Assembly (NCBI GenBank): GCA_903642235.1
Contig: CAHJWL010000014.1
Location: forward strand, 34,268-98,267
DNA: 64,000 nt
Reading direction: 5' to 3'
Source of the DNA: Acidobacteriaceae bacterium
GTDB taxonomy: Bacteria > Acidobacteriota > Terriglobia > Terriglobales > Acidobacteriaceae
Below are positions 16,676 to 31,826 of this stretch, in pieces. The position numbers and the translations under genes were made by a program. Numbering within the stretch: position 1 is the first letter of the stretch; each line of letters begins with the position of its first letter. Below the pieces are notes generated by a model, which made no database searches, was not told where the DNA came from, and saw nothing but the letters and a program-made list of their open reading frames with translations.

Positions 16676-17683
16676 ATGCTCCTTAGATTCTCCCGGTTGG
16701 CTCCGCTCGTATTCTCTCTGGCGCTCTTTCCCGCCTCCCCTGCCTTCGCCGTCAGCAAGGACATGATCCAGCTCCAGACGCAGATCCAGCAGCTGCAGGA
16801 CTCTGTCGCCCGCCTTCAGCAATCCAACGATGAACGCGCCGGCGTGCTCAAGGATCTGGTGCAGCAGACGGCTGATCAGACAGGCAAGATGGCCGGCACC
16901 GTCGACCTGCTGCAGCACCAGCTGCAGACCCAGCAGGAAGCCGGCGGAGGCAAGCTCGATCAGGTCTCCGGTCAGGTTCAATCGCTTAACGACTCTCTCG
17001 ACGAGATCAAAACACGTCTCGGGCGTCTTGAAAAGCTCGTGCAGCAGGTTCAAAGTCAGCAGCAATCGATCGGCAGTCCCTCCCCATCAACCTCGTCCGC
17101 TCCCCTGAGCGCTCCGTCCGCAGCCCCGGCTGACTCCGGCACGAACTCCCTTCCCGCCTCCGGCCCGACCTCCTTGGCACCAGCCGATACACTACCCACT
17201 CGCCGCGGCGGCAAACCCTCCGCGGCAGTTGCGCCTGAGAACAGCCTGAACGCCCCGCAGACGACGCCGAACGGCCCCAACCCGCCCGCAGACCAGCTCT
17301 ACAAGACCGCACTCGGTGACTACATGGCGGCAAAGTATGGTCTCGCTGAAGCCGAATTCACGGACCTCACCCGCGCCTACCCTGACAATCCACTCTCCGG
17401 CAACGCCTTCTATTACCAGGGCGAGATGGACTACCGCGGTGCGCGCTATGGCGCCGCCATCAAGGACTATGACCGCGTCCTAGAGCAGTACCCCGAGAGC
17501 AACAAGGTTCCCGCCGCGCACCTGCACAAAGGTCAGGCCCTCATCCAGCTTAAGCAGAACGACGCCGGCGTCCGCGAGCTCCGCTCCCTCATCCAGCGCT
17601 TCCCAAACTCCCCCGAAGCCCTGCAGGCCCGCAGCAAACTCAGCGGTCTCGGTATCCCTGTCAGGCCGCGCGTTAGCGAGTAA
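16676..17683 (+). CDS. cpoB: Cell division coordinator CpoB / YbgF
   Basis: Periplasmic protein of 335 aa. It has a signal peptide (LLRFSRLAPLVFSLALFPAS, ending near SPAFA), a coiled-coil/trimerisation region rich in Gln (about 30-130), a Ser/Pro/Ala-rich linker (about 130-205) and three C-terminal TPR units (LYKTALGDYMAAKYGLAEAE; AFYYQGEMDYRGARYGAAI; AHLHKGQALIQLKQNDAGV). This is the standard last gene of tol-pal operons and couples outer-membrane constriction with septal wall synthesis. The ATG at 16676 follows AAAGG. Confidence 0.92.
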   Translation: MLLRFSRLAPLVFSLALFPASPAFAVSKDMIQLQTQIQQLQDSVARLQQSNDERAGVLKDLVQQTADQTGKMAGTVDLLQHQLQTQQEAGGGKLDQVSGQVQSLNDSLDEIKTRLGRLEKLVQQVQSQQQSIGSPSPSTSSAPLSAPSAAPADSGTNSLPASGPTSLAPADTLPTRRGGKPSAAVAPENSLNAPQTTPNGPNPPADQLYKTALGDYMAAKYGLAEAEFTDLTRAYPDNPLSGNAFYYQGEMDYRGARYGAAIKDYDRVLEQYPESNKVPAAHLHKGQALIQLKQNDAGVRELRSLIQRFPNSPEALQARSKLSGLGIPVRPRVSE

Positions 17684-17716
17684 CAAGCTAGCCGCCAACA
17701 GGTTCTCTTGTACTTT

Positions 17717-17744
17717 GGTTGTCATCCCGTAGGGATCTGCTGTT
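17717..17744 (+). repeat. Dispersed hairpin repeat, short type (GTCATCC...GGATCTGC)
   Basis: Copy of GTCATCCCGTAGGGATCTGC with a 5-bp hairpin ATCCC-gta-GGGAT, between the convergent cpoB and DapA-like genes. The same core occurs at 38370, 45293, 46651, 55702 and 63745 in this window. Confidence 0.85.
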
Positions 17745-17778
17745 ACTGCAGGTCAGTCTCCCTCAGCACCGGCTTACC

Positions 17779-18831
17779 CTAGTTCCGCATCCCGCCCATC
17801 AGTCTCTGCACCTCGATCTGTTGCGTCCGCAGCAGAGGCAGTCCCGGCAGCCTCGGCGCCCCGCCAAAGTAGCCATTGAGATCGCTCGCCGCCTTCAGCC
17901 CGGCAACGCCCATCTGCTCCTCAAGCACGCCTGCCGCGCCGGCGATGCGCCTGTACTTCTCGTCCGCCAGTGCCTGATCGTCGTCCTTCCACGCCGCCAG
18001 CACCTCATGGCAGGCCTGCGGTGCACAGATGCTGAACGGCAGCATCGTTCCTCGCGCTCCGCCGCGCAGCATCGCGAGCGAACTCTCGGTTCGTCCTGCC
18101 AGCACCTGGAATCCGACTCGCCGCACCCGCGTTCTGATCGCCGGCTCCGGAGCCGCGCTGGCCAGGGCCGTCACGCCCCCGCCCACCAGAGTCTCTGCCG
18201 CGATGTAGTTGGCGGCTCCCGCCGCCGCAGATCGCTGCTGCAGCATTCGGTTCGTCACGGCCGCAAACACCGGCGTTACAGTCACCTCTCGGCTCACCCC
18301 TGTCGTCCCTTCGAGCACTGTGCGGACCGTCTCCAGCCCGGACGCAACAGCAATCCAGCCGATGATCTGCGGATGGGTCGCCAGGGCAAGGAGCAGTTCC
18401 GCCGAAAGAGCTTCATTCCACTCCTCCAGCAGGACCAGCGGCAGCGGCGATCGATCCGCCACAGCCTGTGCCAGCGTTCGCTGCGTCTCTGCAGTGGCGC
18501 CGTTCGCCAACCTCGGCAGGCGCAGCAGGCCGGCATCGTACTGGAGCGTCGCGGCGACCTCCAGCATCTCAAGCGTGCCCCGCACACCCTCACGCGACAC
18601 ATCCGCCAGCAGCAGCGTCTCTCGCGCCGTGAACTCGGCCACACTCTTCAGCGCCAGCCGTTGCTCTTCGTCGTTCAGCCGCGCCGGTTCACCCGTCGGC
18701 GTCAACACCGCTAGCCCAGCCGCCAGCGTCCGCGAGTAGCGCTCGGCATTGTGCTCCAGCTTTCGCAGGTAGAGCCGGCCGTCCCCATAGAACGGCGTCG
18801 TCAACGGCAGAAAAAGTCCCTCAAGCAGCAT
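17779..18831 (-). CDS. DapA-family TIM-barrel protein lacking the Schiff-base lysine
   Basis: Protein of 350 aa related to the dihydrodipicolinate synthase/N-acetylneuraminate lyase family: N-terminal LFLPLTTPF, a TPTGEPARLNDEEQ segment matching the family GTTGE..L loop, and IIGWIAVASG where family members have IIGIKE(A/D)(S/T)G. The lysine that forms the Schiff base is missing, and the tyrosine of the YNxP motif is replaced (LPLVLLEEWNEALS). The codons GGC TGG ATT GCT GTT confirm there is no lysine. It is therefore either non-catalytic, regulatory, or uses another chemistry. It is convergent with cpoB, and no operon partner is visible. Confidence 0.75.
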   Translation of the reverse strand: MLLEGLFLPLTTPFYGDGRLYLRKLEHNAERYSRTLAAGLAVLTPTGEPARLNDEEQRLALKSVAEFTARETLLLADVSREGVRGTLEMLEVAATLQYDAGLLRLPRLANGATAETQRTLAQAVADRSPLPLVLLEEWNEALSAELLLALATHPQIIGWIAVASGLETVRTVLEGTTGVSREVTVTPVFAAVTNRMLQQRSAAAGAANYIAAETLVGGGVTALASAAPEPAIRTRVRRVGFQVLAGRTESSLAMLRGGARGTMLPFSICAPQACHEVLAAWKDDDQALADEKYRRIAGAAGVLEEQMGVAGLKAASDLNGYFGGAPRLPGLPLLRTQQIEVQRLMGGMRN

Positions 18832-18962
18832 CTGTCCATCTTACCCAGCCAAAAACCTCTCGCCCCGGCACCAACCAAAGATCGTGACCAATCGGGGACC
18901 GTGACGCGAAAGATGTAGCGCGTAAACGATCGCACCGAGGTGATCTCAAGTACGCTGAAGCC

Positions 18963-19448
18963 GTGCATACGCGCGACATCTCGAAAGACAAGTCCGTCGG
19001 TGAACTCGGCCGTGAGGCCTTCTGGTTTCTCACCCACACGTTGCTTGCCGTCGTCGTACTCGCCCTGGTAATTGGCGGTATGTCGCTCGCACACCCCGAC
19101 CCCGACGCCACCTCGCCCAAATTGCTCGCCACCGTCCTCTCGCTCTTCGTTCCCATGGTCGGCGGCTTTCTTCTCTCACGCCTTCACCACAACGAGATCG
19201 CGCGCTACGTCTGGATCTCCGGCCTGCTTCTCTTCTCTGTCATCTGTGTCTGGGTCATCGATCTGCCCACCGGCAACGGCCTCTGCGAGGACTGCGCCGG
19301 CCACGTCATGGAGCGCCTGTGGCGCACCTTCTTCTCCATCAGCAACGGCAGCGGCCTTATGGGCGGCGACGGACTGATCATCGGAACCTGGCTGCCGCTC
19401 TCGATGATCGGCTACGCCATCGGCTCACACTTCGGTCTCGAAGAGTAG
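18963..19448 (+). CDS. Small integral membrane protein, unknown function
   Basis: Predicted 161-aa protein with a GTG start (18963). About four hydrophobic segments can be read: FLTHTLLAVVVLALVIGGM, LLATVLSLFVPMVGGFLL, YVWISGLLLFSVICVWVI and LIIGTWLPLSMIGYAIGS. Two cysteines sit in a loop (GLCEDCAG). I do not recognise the family. It is convergent with carB, 27 bases away, and divergent from the DapA-like gene. The initiation codon is tentative. Confidence 0.65.
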   Translation: MHTRDISKDKSVGELGREAFWFLTHTLLAVVVLALVIGGMSLAHPDPDATSPKLLATVLSLFVPMVGGFLLSRLHHNEIARYVWISGLLLFSVICVWVIDLPTGNGLCEDCAGHVMERLWRTFFSISNGSGLMGGDGLIIGTWLPLSMIGYAIGSHFGLEE

Positions 19449-19475
19449 CGTCAAGCGCGGCGAGCAGGCACCGTC

Positions 19476-22754
<3,279 letters not shown>

Positions 22755-22846
22755 CGTTCTCTCTTCCTGACTCTGTTCCTGTACCCGTTACGGACCGCTG
22801 TACCAGTGCCCGACAGCAAACGGCGCGGCCATCGCCGCGCCATGCA

Positions 22847-23986
22847 TCACTTCTTGAACTCTTCCATCATCCGGCGAAAGTCCCGGAACAGATAATGCGA
22901 ATCGTGCGGTCCCGGGCTCGCCTCCGGGTGATACTGCACGCTAAACATTGGATCGCTCGTGTGCTTCAGCCCCGCACACGTCTGGTCGTTCAAGTTCACA
23001 TGCGTCACCGCAACGCTCTTCGCGTCGAGCGTCTCCGGATCCACTGCGAAGTTATGGTTCTGCGACGTAATCTCGACCTTGTCGGTCTCCAGATTCTTAA
23101 TCGGGTGATTGCCGCCATGGTGCCCGAACTTCAGCTTGTACGTCTTGCCGCCGAGCGCCAGCCCAAACAGTTGGTGGCCTAGACAGATTCCGAACATCGG
23201 CGTCTTGCCCTGCAGCTTCTGAATGGTCTCAACCGCATACTCGAGCGGCTCCGGATCCCCTGGCCCATTCGAGAAAAACACGCCGTCCGGCTTCATCTCG
23301 AGCACATCCTCTGCCGACGTCTTCGCCGGAACCACCGTCACCCGGCAGTTCTCGCGCGTCAGCATCCGCAGGATGTTCTCCTTGATGCCGAAGTCATAGG
23401 CCACCACATGCATTGGCTGTGTACCTTCCACACCAAAACCAAGCAATACATCGCCAGTCTGGTTGCGCGGCTCCTGCGCATCCCACGTGTACGCCACCTT
23501 CGTACTGACCGAGCTCGCCAGGTCCGCACCAACCATCTTCTCAATTGACTTCGCTCGATCAATCAGCTCATCCGCCTTCAAGCCCTCGCCCGACGCGATC
23601 ACACCGCGCATCACTCCGTTCGCCCGCAGGTGCCGCACCACGGCCCGCGTGTCGACCTCCGCGATCACCGGCACACCATACCGCTCGAGATACTCGTCCG
23701 CCACCTGCGTCGATCGCCAGTTCGAGCTCACGGGCGAAAACTCGCGCGCAACCAAGCCCTCAATGTACGGCCGCTTAGCTTCCGCATCGGACGGCGTCGT
23801 CCCGTAGTTCCCAATGTGAGGATTCGTCAGAACAACAATCTGTCCCGCATACGAGGGATCCGTAAAGATCTCCTGGTAGCCAGTCAGCGATGTATTGAAG
23901 ACTACTTCGCCCAGAGCTTCTGTCTGGGCGCCAAAGCTCTTACCGCGAAAGGTACGCCCGTCTTCGAGCGCAAGCATTGCCTGCAT
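22847..23986 (-). CDS. carA: Carbamoyl-phosphate synthase small subunit (glutaminase)
   Basis: Glutamine amidotransferase subunit, 379 aa. The N-terminal CarA-specific domain ([25 protein letters not shown]) is followed by a class I glutaminase domain with the nucleophile Cys in [18 protein letters not shown] and the HxE pair in [10 protein letters not shown]. It is transcribed ahead of carB and divergent from hppA. No pyrimidine attenuator was recognised in the 213-base upstream region. Confidence 0.97.
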   Translation of the reverse strand: MQAMLALEDGRTFRGKSFGAQTEALGEVVFNTSLTGYQEIFTDPSYAGQIVVLTNPHIGNYGTTPSDAEAKRPYIEGLVAREFSPVSSNWRSTQVADEYLERYGVPVIAEVDTRAVVRHLRANGVMRGVIASGEGLKADELIDRAKSIEKMVGADLASSVSTKVAYTWDAQEPRNQTGDVLLGFGVEGTQPMHVVAYDFGIKENILRMLTRENCRVTVVPAKTSAEDVLEMKPDGVFFSNGPGDPEPLEYAVETIQKLQGKTPMFGICLGHQLFGLALGGKTYKLKFGHHGGNHPIKNLETDKVEITSQNHNFAVDPETLDAKSVAVTHVNLNDQTCAGLKHTSDPMFSVQYHPEASPGPHDSHYLFRDFRRMMEEFKK

Positions 23987-24199
23987 TGCCTCTCCTAGGA
24001 GTGGATTCCACTGATTCTATCAGGCAGAACAGGATCCTCAGGAGCCGTCAGGACGCGAACACATTCCCCAAAAACCGGACCCGCCCATCGTTCTTTGCAG
24101 CCGCCGTCGATCCATCGTTGACGACCGGGCAGCCACATGCTGTAATGGCGCGCCTCAGCGTTCTGACCAGTTCCTCGTTCGCCAAAGGAGATTCCTTGC

Positions 24200-26524
<2,325 letters not shown>

Positions 26525-26550
26525 AGCGGCTCTCTACAGATGCCGGGTGC

Positions 26551-26576
26551 CCCACGTCTCGCGTCTGAGACGTGGG
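26551..26576 (+). terminator. Hairpin after hppA, possible terminator
   Basis: Perfect 10-bp stem CCCACGTCTC / GAGACGTGGG with a 6-base loop, 26 bases after the hppA stop and between convergent genes. The downstream T-run is poor (TTCC), so it may act as an mRNA 3' stabiliser or belong to another dispersed hairpin family. Confidence 0.55.
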
Positions 26577-26611
26577 TTCCACCGCAACGCCGACTCACAA
26601 TGGGTGGAGTG

Positions 26612-26995
26612 TCACCGCGCGATCCGCTCCCCAAATCGCAGCAGCGCTCCATCCAGGTCGCTCACGGCAAACTCCCGCATCCGCCAGTCTTTATCCTCGG
26701 GACTCCCGAGGCACGTCACACCCGCGGCGAGCAGCTCGTCGTAGAACACATCAACGTCACTCACGTAGAAGTAGACGCCCATCGGATTGAAGGTCCACTC
26801 TGCGTCATCCATCCTCGTCAGGTGCAGAGCCTGTTCGTCGCGGAGCAGAAAGGCATAGCGTGAGCCGTCCTCATACGGCTCGCAGACAAAGCCTAGCCGC
26901 TGATAAAACTCCACCGATCGCACCATGTCCCGAACCGGCACAATGGCCGCAATCGACCGCAGCATCGCCCGGTCTGTTCCGTCCAGGAGGTCCAT
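26612..26995 (-). CDS. VOC-family (glyoxalase/bleomycin-resistance fold) protein
   Basis: Single-domain vicinal-oxygen-chelate protein of 127 aa: two beta-alpha-beta-beta-beta units, the first opening [19 protein letters not shown], the second [20 protein letters not shown] and ending [16 protein letters not shown] proteins bind a metal between such modules and include glyoxalases, dioxygenases and antibiotic-binding proteins; the substrate cannot be deduced. An alternative start at [10 protein letters not shown] (Met11) would fit the domain boundary. The gene is divergent from the E1 dehydrogenase, 67 bases away. Confidence 0.8.
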   Translation of the reverse strand: MDLLDGTDRAMLRSIAAIVPVRDMVRSVEFYQRLGFVCEPYEDGSRYAFLLRDEQALHLTRMDDAEWTFNPMGVYFYVSDVDVFYDELLAAGVTCLGSPEDKDWRMREFAVSDLDGALLRFGERIAR

Positions 26996-27062
26996 CCCGG
27001 TAGCCTACACCGGGTGCCGGATCGGTGGCCAACGCAGTACAATCAACCCTCGTGAGGACCGG

Positions 27063-29249
27063 ATGGCGAAGACCGTAGCTGCAGATCACGGAACCGGTGT
27101 GCTTGAAGCAAACAGCACCCCAGGCACACTCTCCCACGAAGAGCTGATCCACTTCTACCGGCTCATGTTCCTCTCTCGCCGCACGGACGATCGCGAGATT
27201 ATCCTGAAGCGCCAGCAGAAGATCTTTTTTCAGATCTCCTGCGCCGGCCACGAGGCTCTCCTCGTCGCCGCCGGCCTCGCGCTCAAGCCCGGCTATGACT
27301 GGTTCTTCCCGTACTACCGCGACCGCGCCATCTGCCTCGCTCTCGGCAACACCGTCGAAGAGCAGCTCCTCCAAGCCGTCGGAGCGAAAGACGATCCGGC
27401 CTCCGGTGGCCGCCAGATGCCTTCGCACTGGACCTCGAAGCGCCTCAACATCGTCAGCCCTAGCTCGTCGACCGCGACCCAGTGCCTGCACGCCGTAGGC
27501 TGCGCTGAAGCTGGACGCTACTTCTCGCATCGTCCCGCAGCTACCGAAAACTACACCGGCGACTACCGCGAGTTCAAAGACATTACCTTCCACGCCGACG
27601 AAGTTGTCTACGTCTCCATCGGCGAAGGCTCCACCTCGCAGGGCGAGTTCTGGGAAGCCCTCAACACCGCCTCCAATGGCAAGCTCCCCGTTCTCTTCGT
27701 CGTCGAAGACAATCAGTACGCCATCTCCACCCCCGTCGAAGCCAACACACCCGGCGGCAACATCTCGCGCCTTGTTGCCAACTTTCCCAACTTTCACTTC
27801 GCCGAGATCGACGGAACCGACGCCCTCGCCAGCTACCAGGCCATGGTCGAAGCCGTGCAGTACTGCCGCGATCGCCGCGGTCCCGCTCTCGTCCACGGCC
27901 ACGTCATCCGCCCCTACTCGCACTCGCTCTCGGACGACGAACGCTCTTACCGCTCCGAAGCCGAGATCGAATCCGACCTCCTCCGCGACCCTGTCGCTCG
28001 TCTTCGCGCGCAGCTGCTTCACGATCACATCCTCGATGAGGCCGGCCTCGTAACGCTCGAACAGCAAGTGGAGCGCGAGGTCCAATCCGCCGCTGATCGT
28101 GCTCTCGCCGCCGCACCTGCCGAAGTCGCCTCCATCCTCACCCACGTCTACTCCGAAGATCTTCGCCCCACTGACCCGGTCTTCGCTACCGGGCCTCATC
28201 CCGCCCCGGGTGACAACCTCGAACGCACCATGGCCGACCTCATCAACACCTGCCTCAAAGACGAAATGCGTCGCGACGAGCGCATCGTCGTCTTTGGCGA
28301 AGACGTAGCCGACGCCACCCGCGACGAAGCCCTTCGCGCCGGCAAGCTCAAAGGCAAGGGCGGTGTCTTCAAGCTCACCGCCGGCCTCCAGACCGAGTTC
28401 GGCTCTGACCGTGTCTGGAACTCGCCGCTCGCCGAAGCCAACATCGTCGGCCGCGCCATCGGAATGGCGGTTCGCGGCCTCAAGCCCGTCGTCGAAATCC
28501 AGTTCTTCGATTACATCTGGCCCGCCATGCACCAGATGCGCAACGAGCTCTCCGTCATGCGCTGGCGCTCGAACGGCCAGTTCACCTGCCCGCTCGTCCT
28601 GCGCGTTCCCATCGGCGGCTATCTCACCGGCGGCTCCATCTACCACTCGCAGTCCGGCGAGTCGATCTTCACTCACACCCCCGGCGTCCGCATTGTGCTG
28701 CCTTCCAATGCTCTGGACGCCCTCGGCCTTCTACGCACTGCCATCCGCTGCGACGACCCCGTCCTCTTCCTCGAGCACAAGCGGCTCTACCGCGAGACCT
28801 TCGGCCGCGCGGTCTACCCCGGCCCCGACTTCACCATCCCCTTCGGCAAGGCGAAGATCGTTCGTCCCGGCAAAGACCTCACCGTCATCACCTACGGCGC
28901 CGTCGTCCCCCGCGCTCTGCAAGCCGCCGTCAAACTCCATCGCGAGTCCGGCATCGACATCGAGCTCATCGACCTCCGCTCCCTCTCCCCCTACGACTGG
29001 GAGGCCATCGCCGAAAGCGTTCGCAAGACCAGCCGAGTCCTCATCGCGCACGAAGACATGCTCAGCTGGGGCTACGGCGCCGAGATCGCCGCGCGCATCG
29101 CAGACGAGCTCTTCCACGACCTCGACGCCCCGGTGCGCCGCATCGGCGCCATGGACACCTTCGTCGCCTACCAGCCTCTCCTCGAAGACGCCATCCTCCC
29201 CCAGCCCGACCACCTCTACCGCGCCATGGCCGACCTCGCCGCCTTCTAG
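27063..29249 (+). CDS. Fused alpha/beta E1 component of 2-oxoacid (branched-chain) dehydrogenase
   Basis: Thiamine-diphosphate enzyme of 728 aa with both E1 subunits in one chain. The N-terminal alpha half (to about 370) has the TPP/Mg motif starting [15 protein letters not shown] and ending [10 protein letters not shown], plus the family opening [15 protein letters not shown]. The beta half (about 395-728) shows [35 protein letters not shown], a [12 protein letters not shown] segment and [14 protein letters not shown] start at the ATG at 27063, after GAGGACCGG; the frame is open 46 codons upstream without a site. No E2 or E3 gene is adjacent, so it must borrow partners encoded elsewhere. Branched-chain rather than pyruvate use is a family-level guess. 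Confidence 0.87.
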   Translation: MAKTVAADHGTGVLEANSTPGTLSHEELIHFYRLMFLSRRTDDREIILKRQQKIFFQISCAGHEALLVAAGLALKPGYDWFFPYYRDRAICLALGNTVEEQLLQAVGAKDDPASGGRQMPSHWTSKRLNIVSPSSSTATQCLHAVGCAEAGRYFSHRPAATENYTGDYREFKDITFHADEVVYVSIGEGSTSQGEFWEALNTASNGKLPVLFVVEDNQYAISTPVEANTPGGNISRLVANFPNFHFAEIDGTDALASYQAMVEAVQYCRDRRGPALVHGHVIRPYSHSLSDDERSYRSEAEIESDLLRDPVARLRAQLLHDHILDEAGLVTLEQQVEREVQSAADRALAAAPAEVASILTHVYSEDLRPTDPVFATGPHPAPGDNLERTMADLINTCLKDEMRRDERIVVFGEDVADATRDEALRAGKLKGKGGVFKLTAGLQTEFGSDRVWNSPLAEANIVGRAIGMAVRGLKPVVEIQFFDYIWPAMHQMRNELSVMRWRSNGQFTCPLVLRVPIGGYLTGGSIYHSQSGESIFTHTPGVRIVLPSNALDALGLLRTAIRCDDPVLFLEHKRLYRETFGRAVYPGPDFTIPFGKAKIVRPGKDLTVITYGAVVPRALQAAVKLHRESGIDIELIDLRSLSPYDWEAIAESVRKTSRVLIAHEDMLSWGYGAEIAARIADELFHDLDAPVRRIGAMDTFVAYQPLLEDAILPQPDHLYRAMADLAAF

Positions 29250-29491
29250 CCCGCTCGTAGCGTCTGCCTTTGGGTCCACAGCCGTCCTCTCCGACCGAAC
29301 AGCTCTCTGCAAACTCTCGTCATCTCTCCTCCTGAGGTGCAGCCGCGGATCCGTCTTCCGCAACAAGCGAAGCGGTCCGTACCAGAAGACGTCGCCATCG
29401 ACTTCCATCCGCAACACCCTTCCTCATCCCGGGTCTACTCCCACAGCGCCACTCACCAGAACTCCGACGCATCACTCTCCGGAGAGACTCC

Positions 29492-31759
29492 ATGCCGCCC
29501 CTCGCACTCTCATCCCGCTCCGCCCTGGCCCTCGTTCTCTGCGCCACCCTCCTCGACACCTCTCTTCCCGCACAGCCCGCACCCGCGAAAGCCACCCTCC
29601 CTCCATCCCACCGCGACCGCACCGCTCCGCTCACCAGCCAGGAGCGCACCCTCCATGCCCTCAATCGCTTCACCTTCGGTCCGCGTCCCGGTGATATCGC
29701 GGCCGTCTCCCGGATGGGCCTCGACCGCTGGTTCGAGCAGCAGCTCAACCCCTCCTCGATCGACGACGCCAGCCTCGACAGGCGCCTCGCCGCCTTCCCT
29801 GCTATGCGCCTCTCGCAGCTAGAGCTCGTCTCCCGCTTCCCCTCCAATCAGCTCATCCGCGTCGCCGCCCGGGGCGATCTTCCTCTTCCCACCGATCCCA
29901 CCACCCACGCCATCTACGTCGACAGCATGGCCTTCTACAACGAGGATCAGGCCCGCAAGTCTGCAGCGCAGCTTGTCGCTGGCCAGACCCTGCCGCCGGC
30001 AGCGGCAACGAGCGGCAGCACGTCGGCCTCCCCGGGCAAACGCGGTCCGCGGCCGGACCTCCTCGGCCCGAACTCTCTCTACTCCATCGCCTACGGCTCC
30101 AGGAAGCCGGCTGCCGCCGCACTTGCCGACCTTGCGAGCACCATGGCCGTTCCCCAGCCATCGCCTAGTCCGTCTCCCGGTAGCCAGCATAAAGAGGATC
30201 TCTACCCGCAGGCCGCCACCACCGCCCTCCTTGCGCTTCCACCCGCACCGCGCGTCGTCCGCATCCTTCAGCTCTCTCCGTCAGACCTCATCGCCTTTCG
30301 CAAGTCCCTCTCCGCCGACGAACTCCGCAGGCTCTCCGACGGTCTCTCGCCTGAGCAGGAGGAGACCCTTGCCGCCCTCCAGGGACCGCAGCGCGTCGTC
30401 GCCGCAGAGGTCCTCGGCAGCCGCCTCGAGCGCGACGTCTACTCCAACCGCCAGCTCGAAGCCGTCATGACCGACTTCTGGCTCAACCACTTCAATGTCT
30501 TCCTCCACAAGGACGAGCAGGAACCCTACCTCCTTCCCGCCTACGAGCGCGACACGGTCCGCCACAACGCTCTCGGCCACTTCGAGACCCTTCTCACCGC
30601 CGTCGCCTCCAGCCCCGCCATGCTCGTCTACCTCGACAACGCCCAGAGCATCGGCCCCGACTCGGAGGCCGCCAACCGCCCCAAACGCGGTCCCGCCACC
30701 TCGCCCGACGGCAAGCCCAAACCCGCGGCCGTCGACCGAGGCCTCAACGAAAACTACGCCCGCGAGCTCCTCGAGCTCCACACCCTAGGCGTTCGCTGCG
30801 AAGTCTCAAAAGATCACACCCCAACCGATAAATCCTGCGGCGCCGGCTACACCCAGGCCGACATCACCGAAGTCGCCAAGGTCCTCTCCGGCTGGACCGT
30901 CGATCGCCCCGCCCTCGGCAGCATGGCCTCGTACGACGATCGCCGCCACCAGCCCGGCGACAAGCACGTCTTCGGCAGCACCATCCCGGCCGGCGGCGAG
31001 CGCGAAGGTCTCGAGCTCCTCCATCTCCTCGCCACCAGCCCGGCCACAGCCCGCTTCGTTTCAACCAAGCTCGCCATCCGCTTCGTCTCCGACGACCCGC
31101 CGCCCGCCCTCATCAACCGCATGACCAAATCCTGGCTCAGCAGCAATGGCGACCTCCGCATCGTCCTCCGCACCCTCTTCAACTCCCCCGAGTTCTGGGC
31201 ACCCTCCGCCTACCGTGCGAAGGTGAAAACTCCGTTGGAGTTCGTCGTCTCCGCCCTCCGCGCCTCCACCGCTGACGTCTCGAATCCCACCGCTCTTGTC
31301 ACCTCCTTGGATCGCCTCGGCATGCCTCTCTACGGCATGCAGACACCCAACGGCTACTCCTGGCTCTCCGAGCCCTGGGTCTCCACCTCCGCGCTCGTCA
31401 CCCGCATGAACTTCGCCCTCACCCTCGCCGGCAATCACCTGGCTGGCGTCACGCTTCCGCCGCCTGCCCTCGTCTCAGCGTCCGCGGCCGATCCGGCGCA
31501 GCACGAACGCAGCCTCGAACAGACCATCCTCGGCGAGCCTGTCAGCGACCGCACCCGCGCCATCATTCTCGAGCAGTCAGCAGACGCCACCCTCCCCGCG
31601 CAGGCCGCACGTGATTTCCTCCCCGCGTCGCCCCCGACCAAAGCACTCGTCTCCGTCCAGCGCCCACCCGCCAATTCACTGTCCCAAGCTCAAGCCCAGA
31701 GTCAGGTTCAGACCATGACCGGCCTTCTCCTCGGCTCACCCGAAGTTCAGCGTCGTTAG
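29492..31759 (+). CDS. DUF1800 family secreted protein
   Basis: Predicted 755-aa exported protein: N-terminal signal peptide (LALSSRSALALVLCATLLDT, cleavage near LPAQPA), then the DUF1800 region starting RTLHALNRFTFGPRPGDIA and containing the hallmark LNENYARELLELHTLGV. A Pro/Ser/Gly-rich insertion lies at about 160-235. DUF1800 proteins have no settled biochemical function; they are nearly always encoded beside a DUF1501 protein, as here, 67 bases downstream. Export and the partner's Tat signal suggest a shared role in the periplasm or envelope. Confidence 0.88.
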   Translation: MPPLALSSRSALALVLCATLLDTSLPAQPAPAKATLPPSHRDRTAPLTSQERTLHALNRFTFGPRPGDIAAVSRMGLDRWFEQQLNPSSIDDASLDRRLAAFPAMRLSQLELVSRFPSNQLIRVAARGDLPLPTDPTTHAIYVDSMAFYNEDQARKSAAQLVAGQTLPPAAATSGSTSASPGKRGPRPDLLGPNSLYSIAYGSRKPAAAALADLASTMAVPQPSPSPSPGSQHKEDLYPQAATTALLALPPAPRVVRILQLSPSDLIAFRKSLSADELRRLSDGLSPEQEETLAALQGPQRVVAAEVLGSRLERDVYSNRQLEAVMTDFWLNHFNVFLHKDEQEPYLLPAYERDTVRHNALGHFETLLTAVASSPAMLVYLDNAQSIGPDSEAANRPKRGPATSPDGKPKPAAVDRGLNENYARELLELHTLGVRCEVSKDHTPTDKSCGAGYTQADITEVAKVLSGWTVDRPALGSMASYDDRRHQPGDKHVFGSTIPAGGEREGLELLHLLATSPATARFVSTKLAIRFVSDDPPPALINRMTKSWLSSNGDLRIVLRTLFNSPEFWAPSAYRAKVKTPLEFVVSALRASTADVSNPTALVTSLDRLGMPLYGMQTPNGYSWLSEPWVSTSALVTRMNFALTLAGNHLAGVTLPPPALVSASAADPAQHERSLEQTILGEPVSDRTRAIILEQSADATLPAQAARDFLPASPPTKALVSVQRPPANSLSQAQAQSQVQTMTGLLLGSPEVQRR

Positions 31760-31826
31760 CAACTCCGCCTGCGAACCCGCGTTAGATAAAGTGTCCTTCC
31801 GTATTGAAGTGAGTGAGGTCGACTCA

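Noticed and set aside
26871..28676. 601-codon open frame on the minus strand opposite the fused E1 gene
   Set aside because: It overlaps the strongly supported E1 domains on the plus strand and has no recognisable domain; in high-GC DNA long antisense frames are common.
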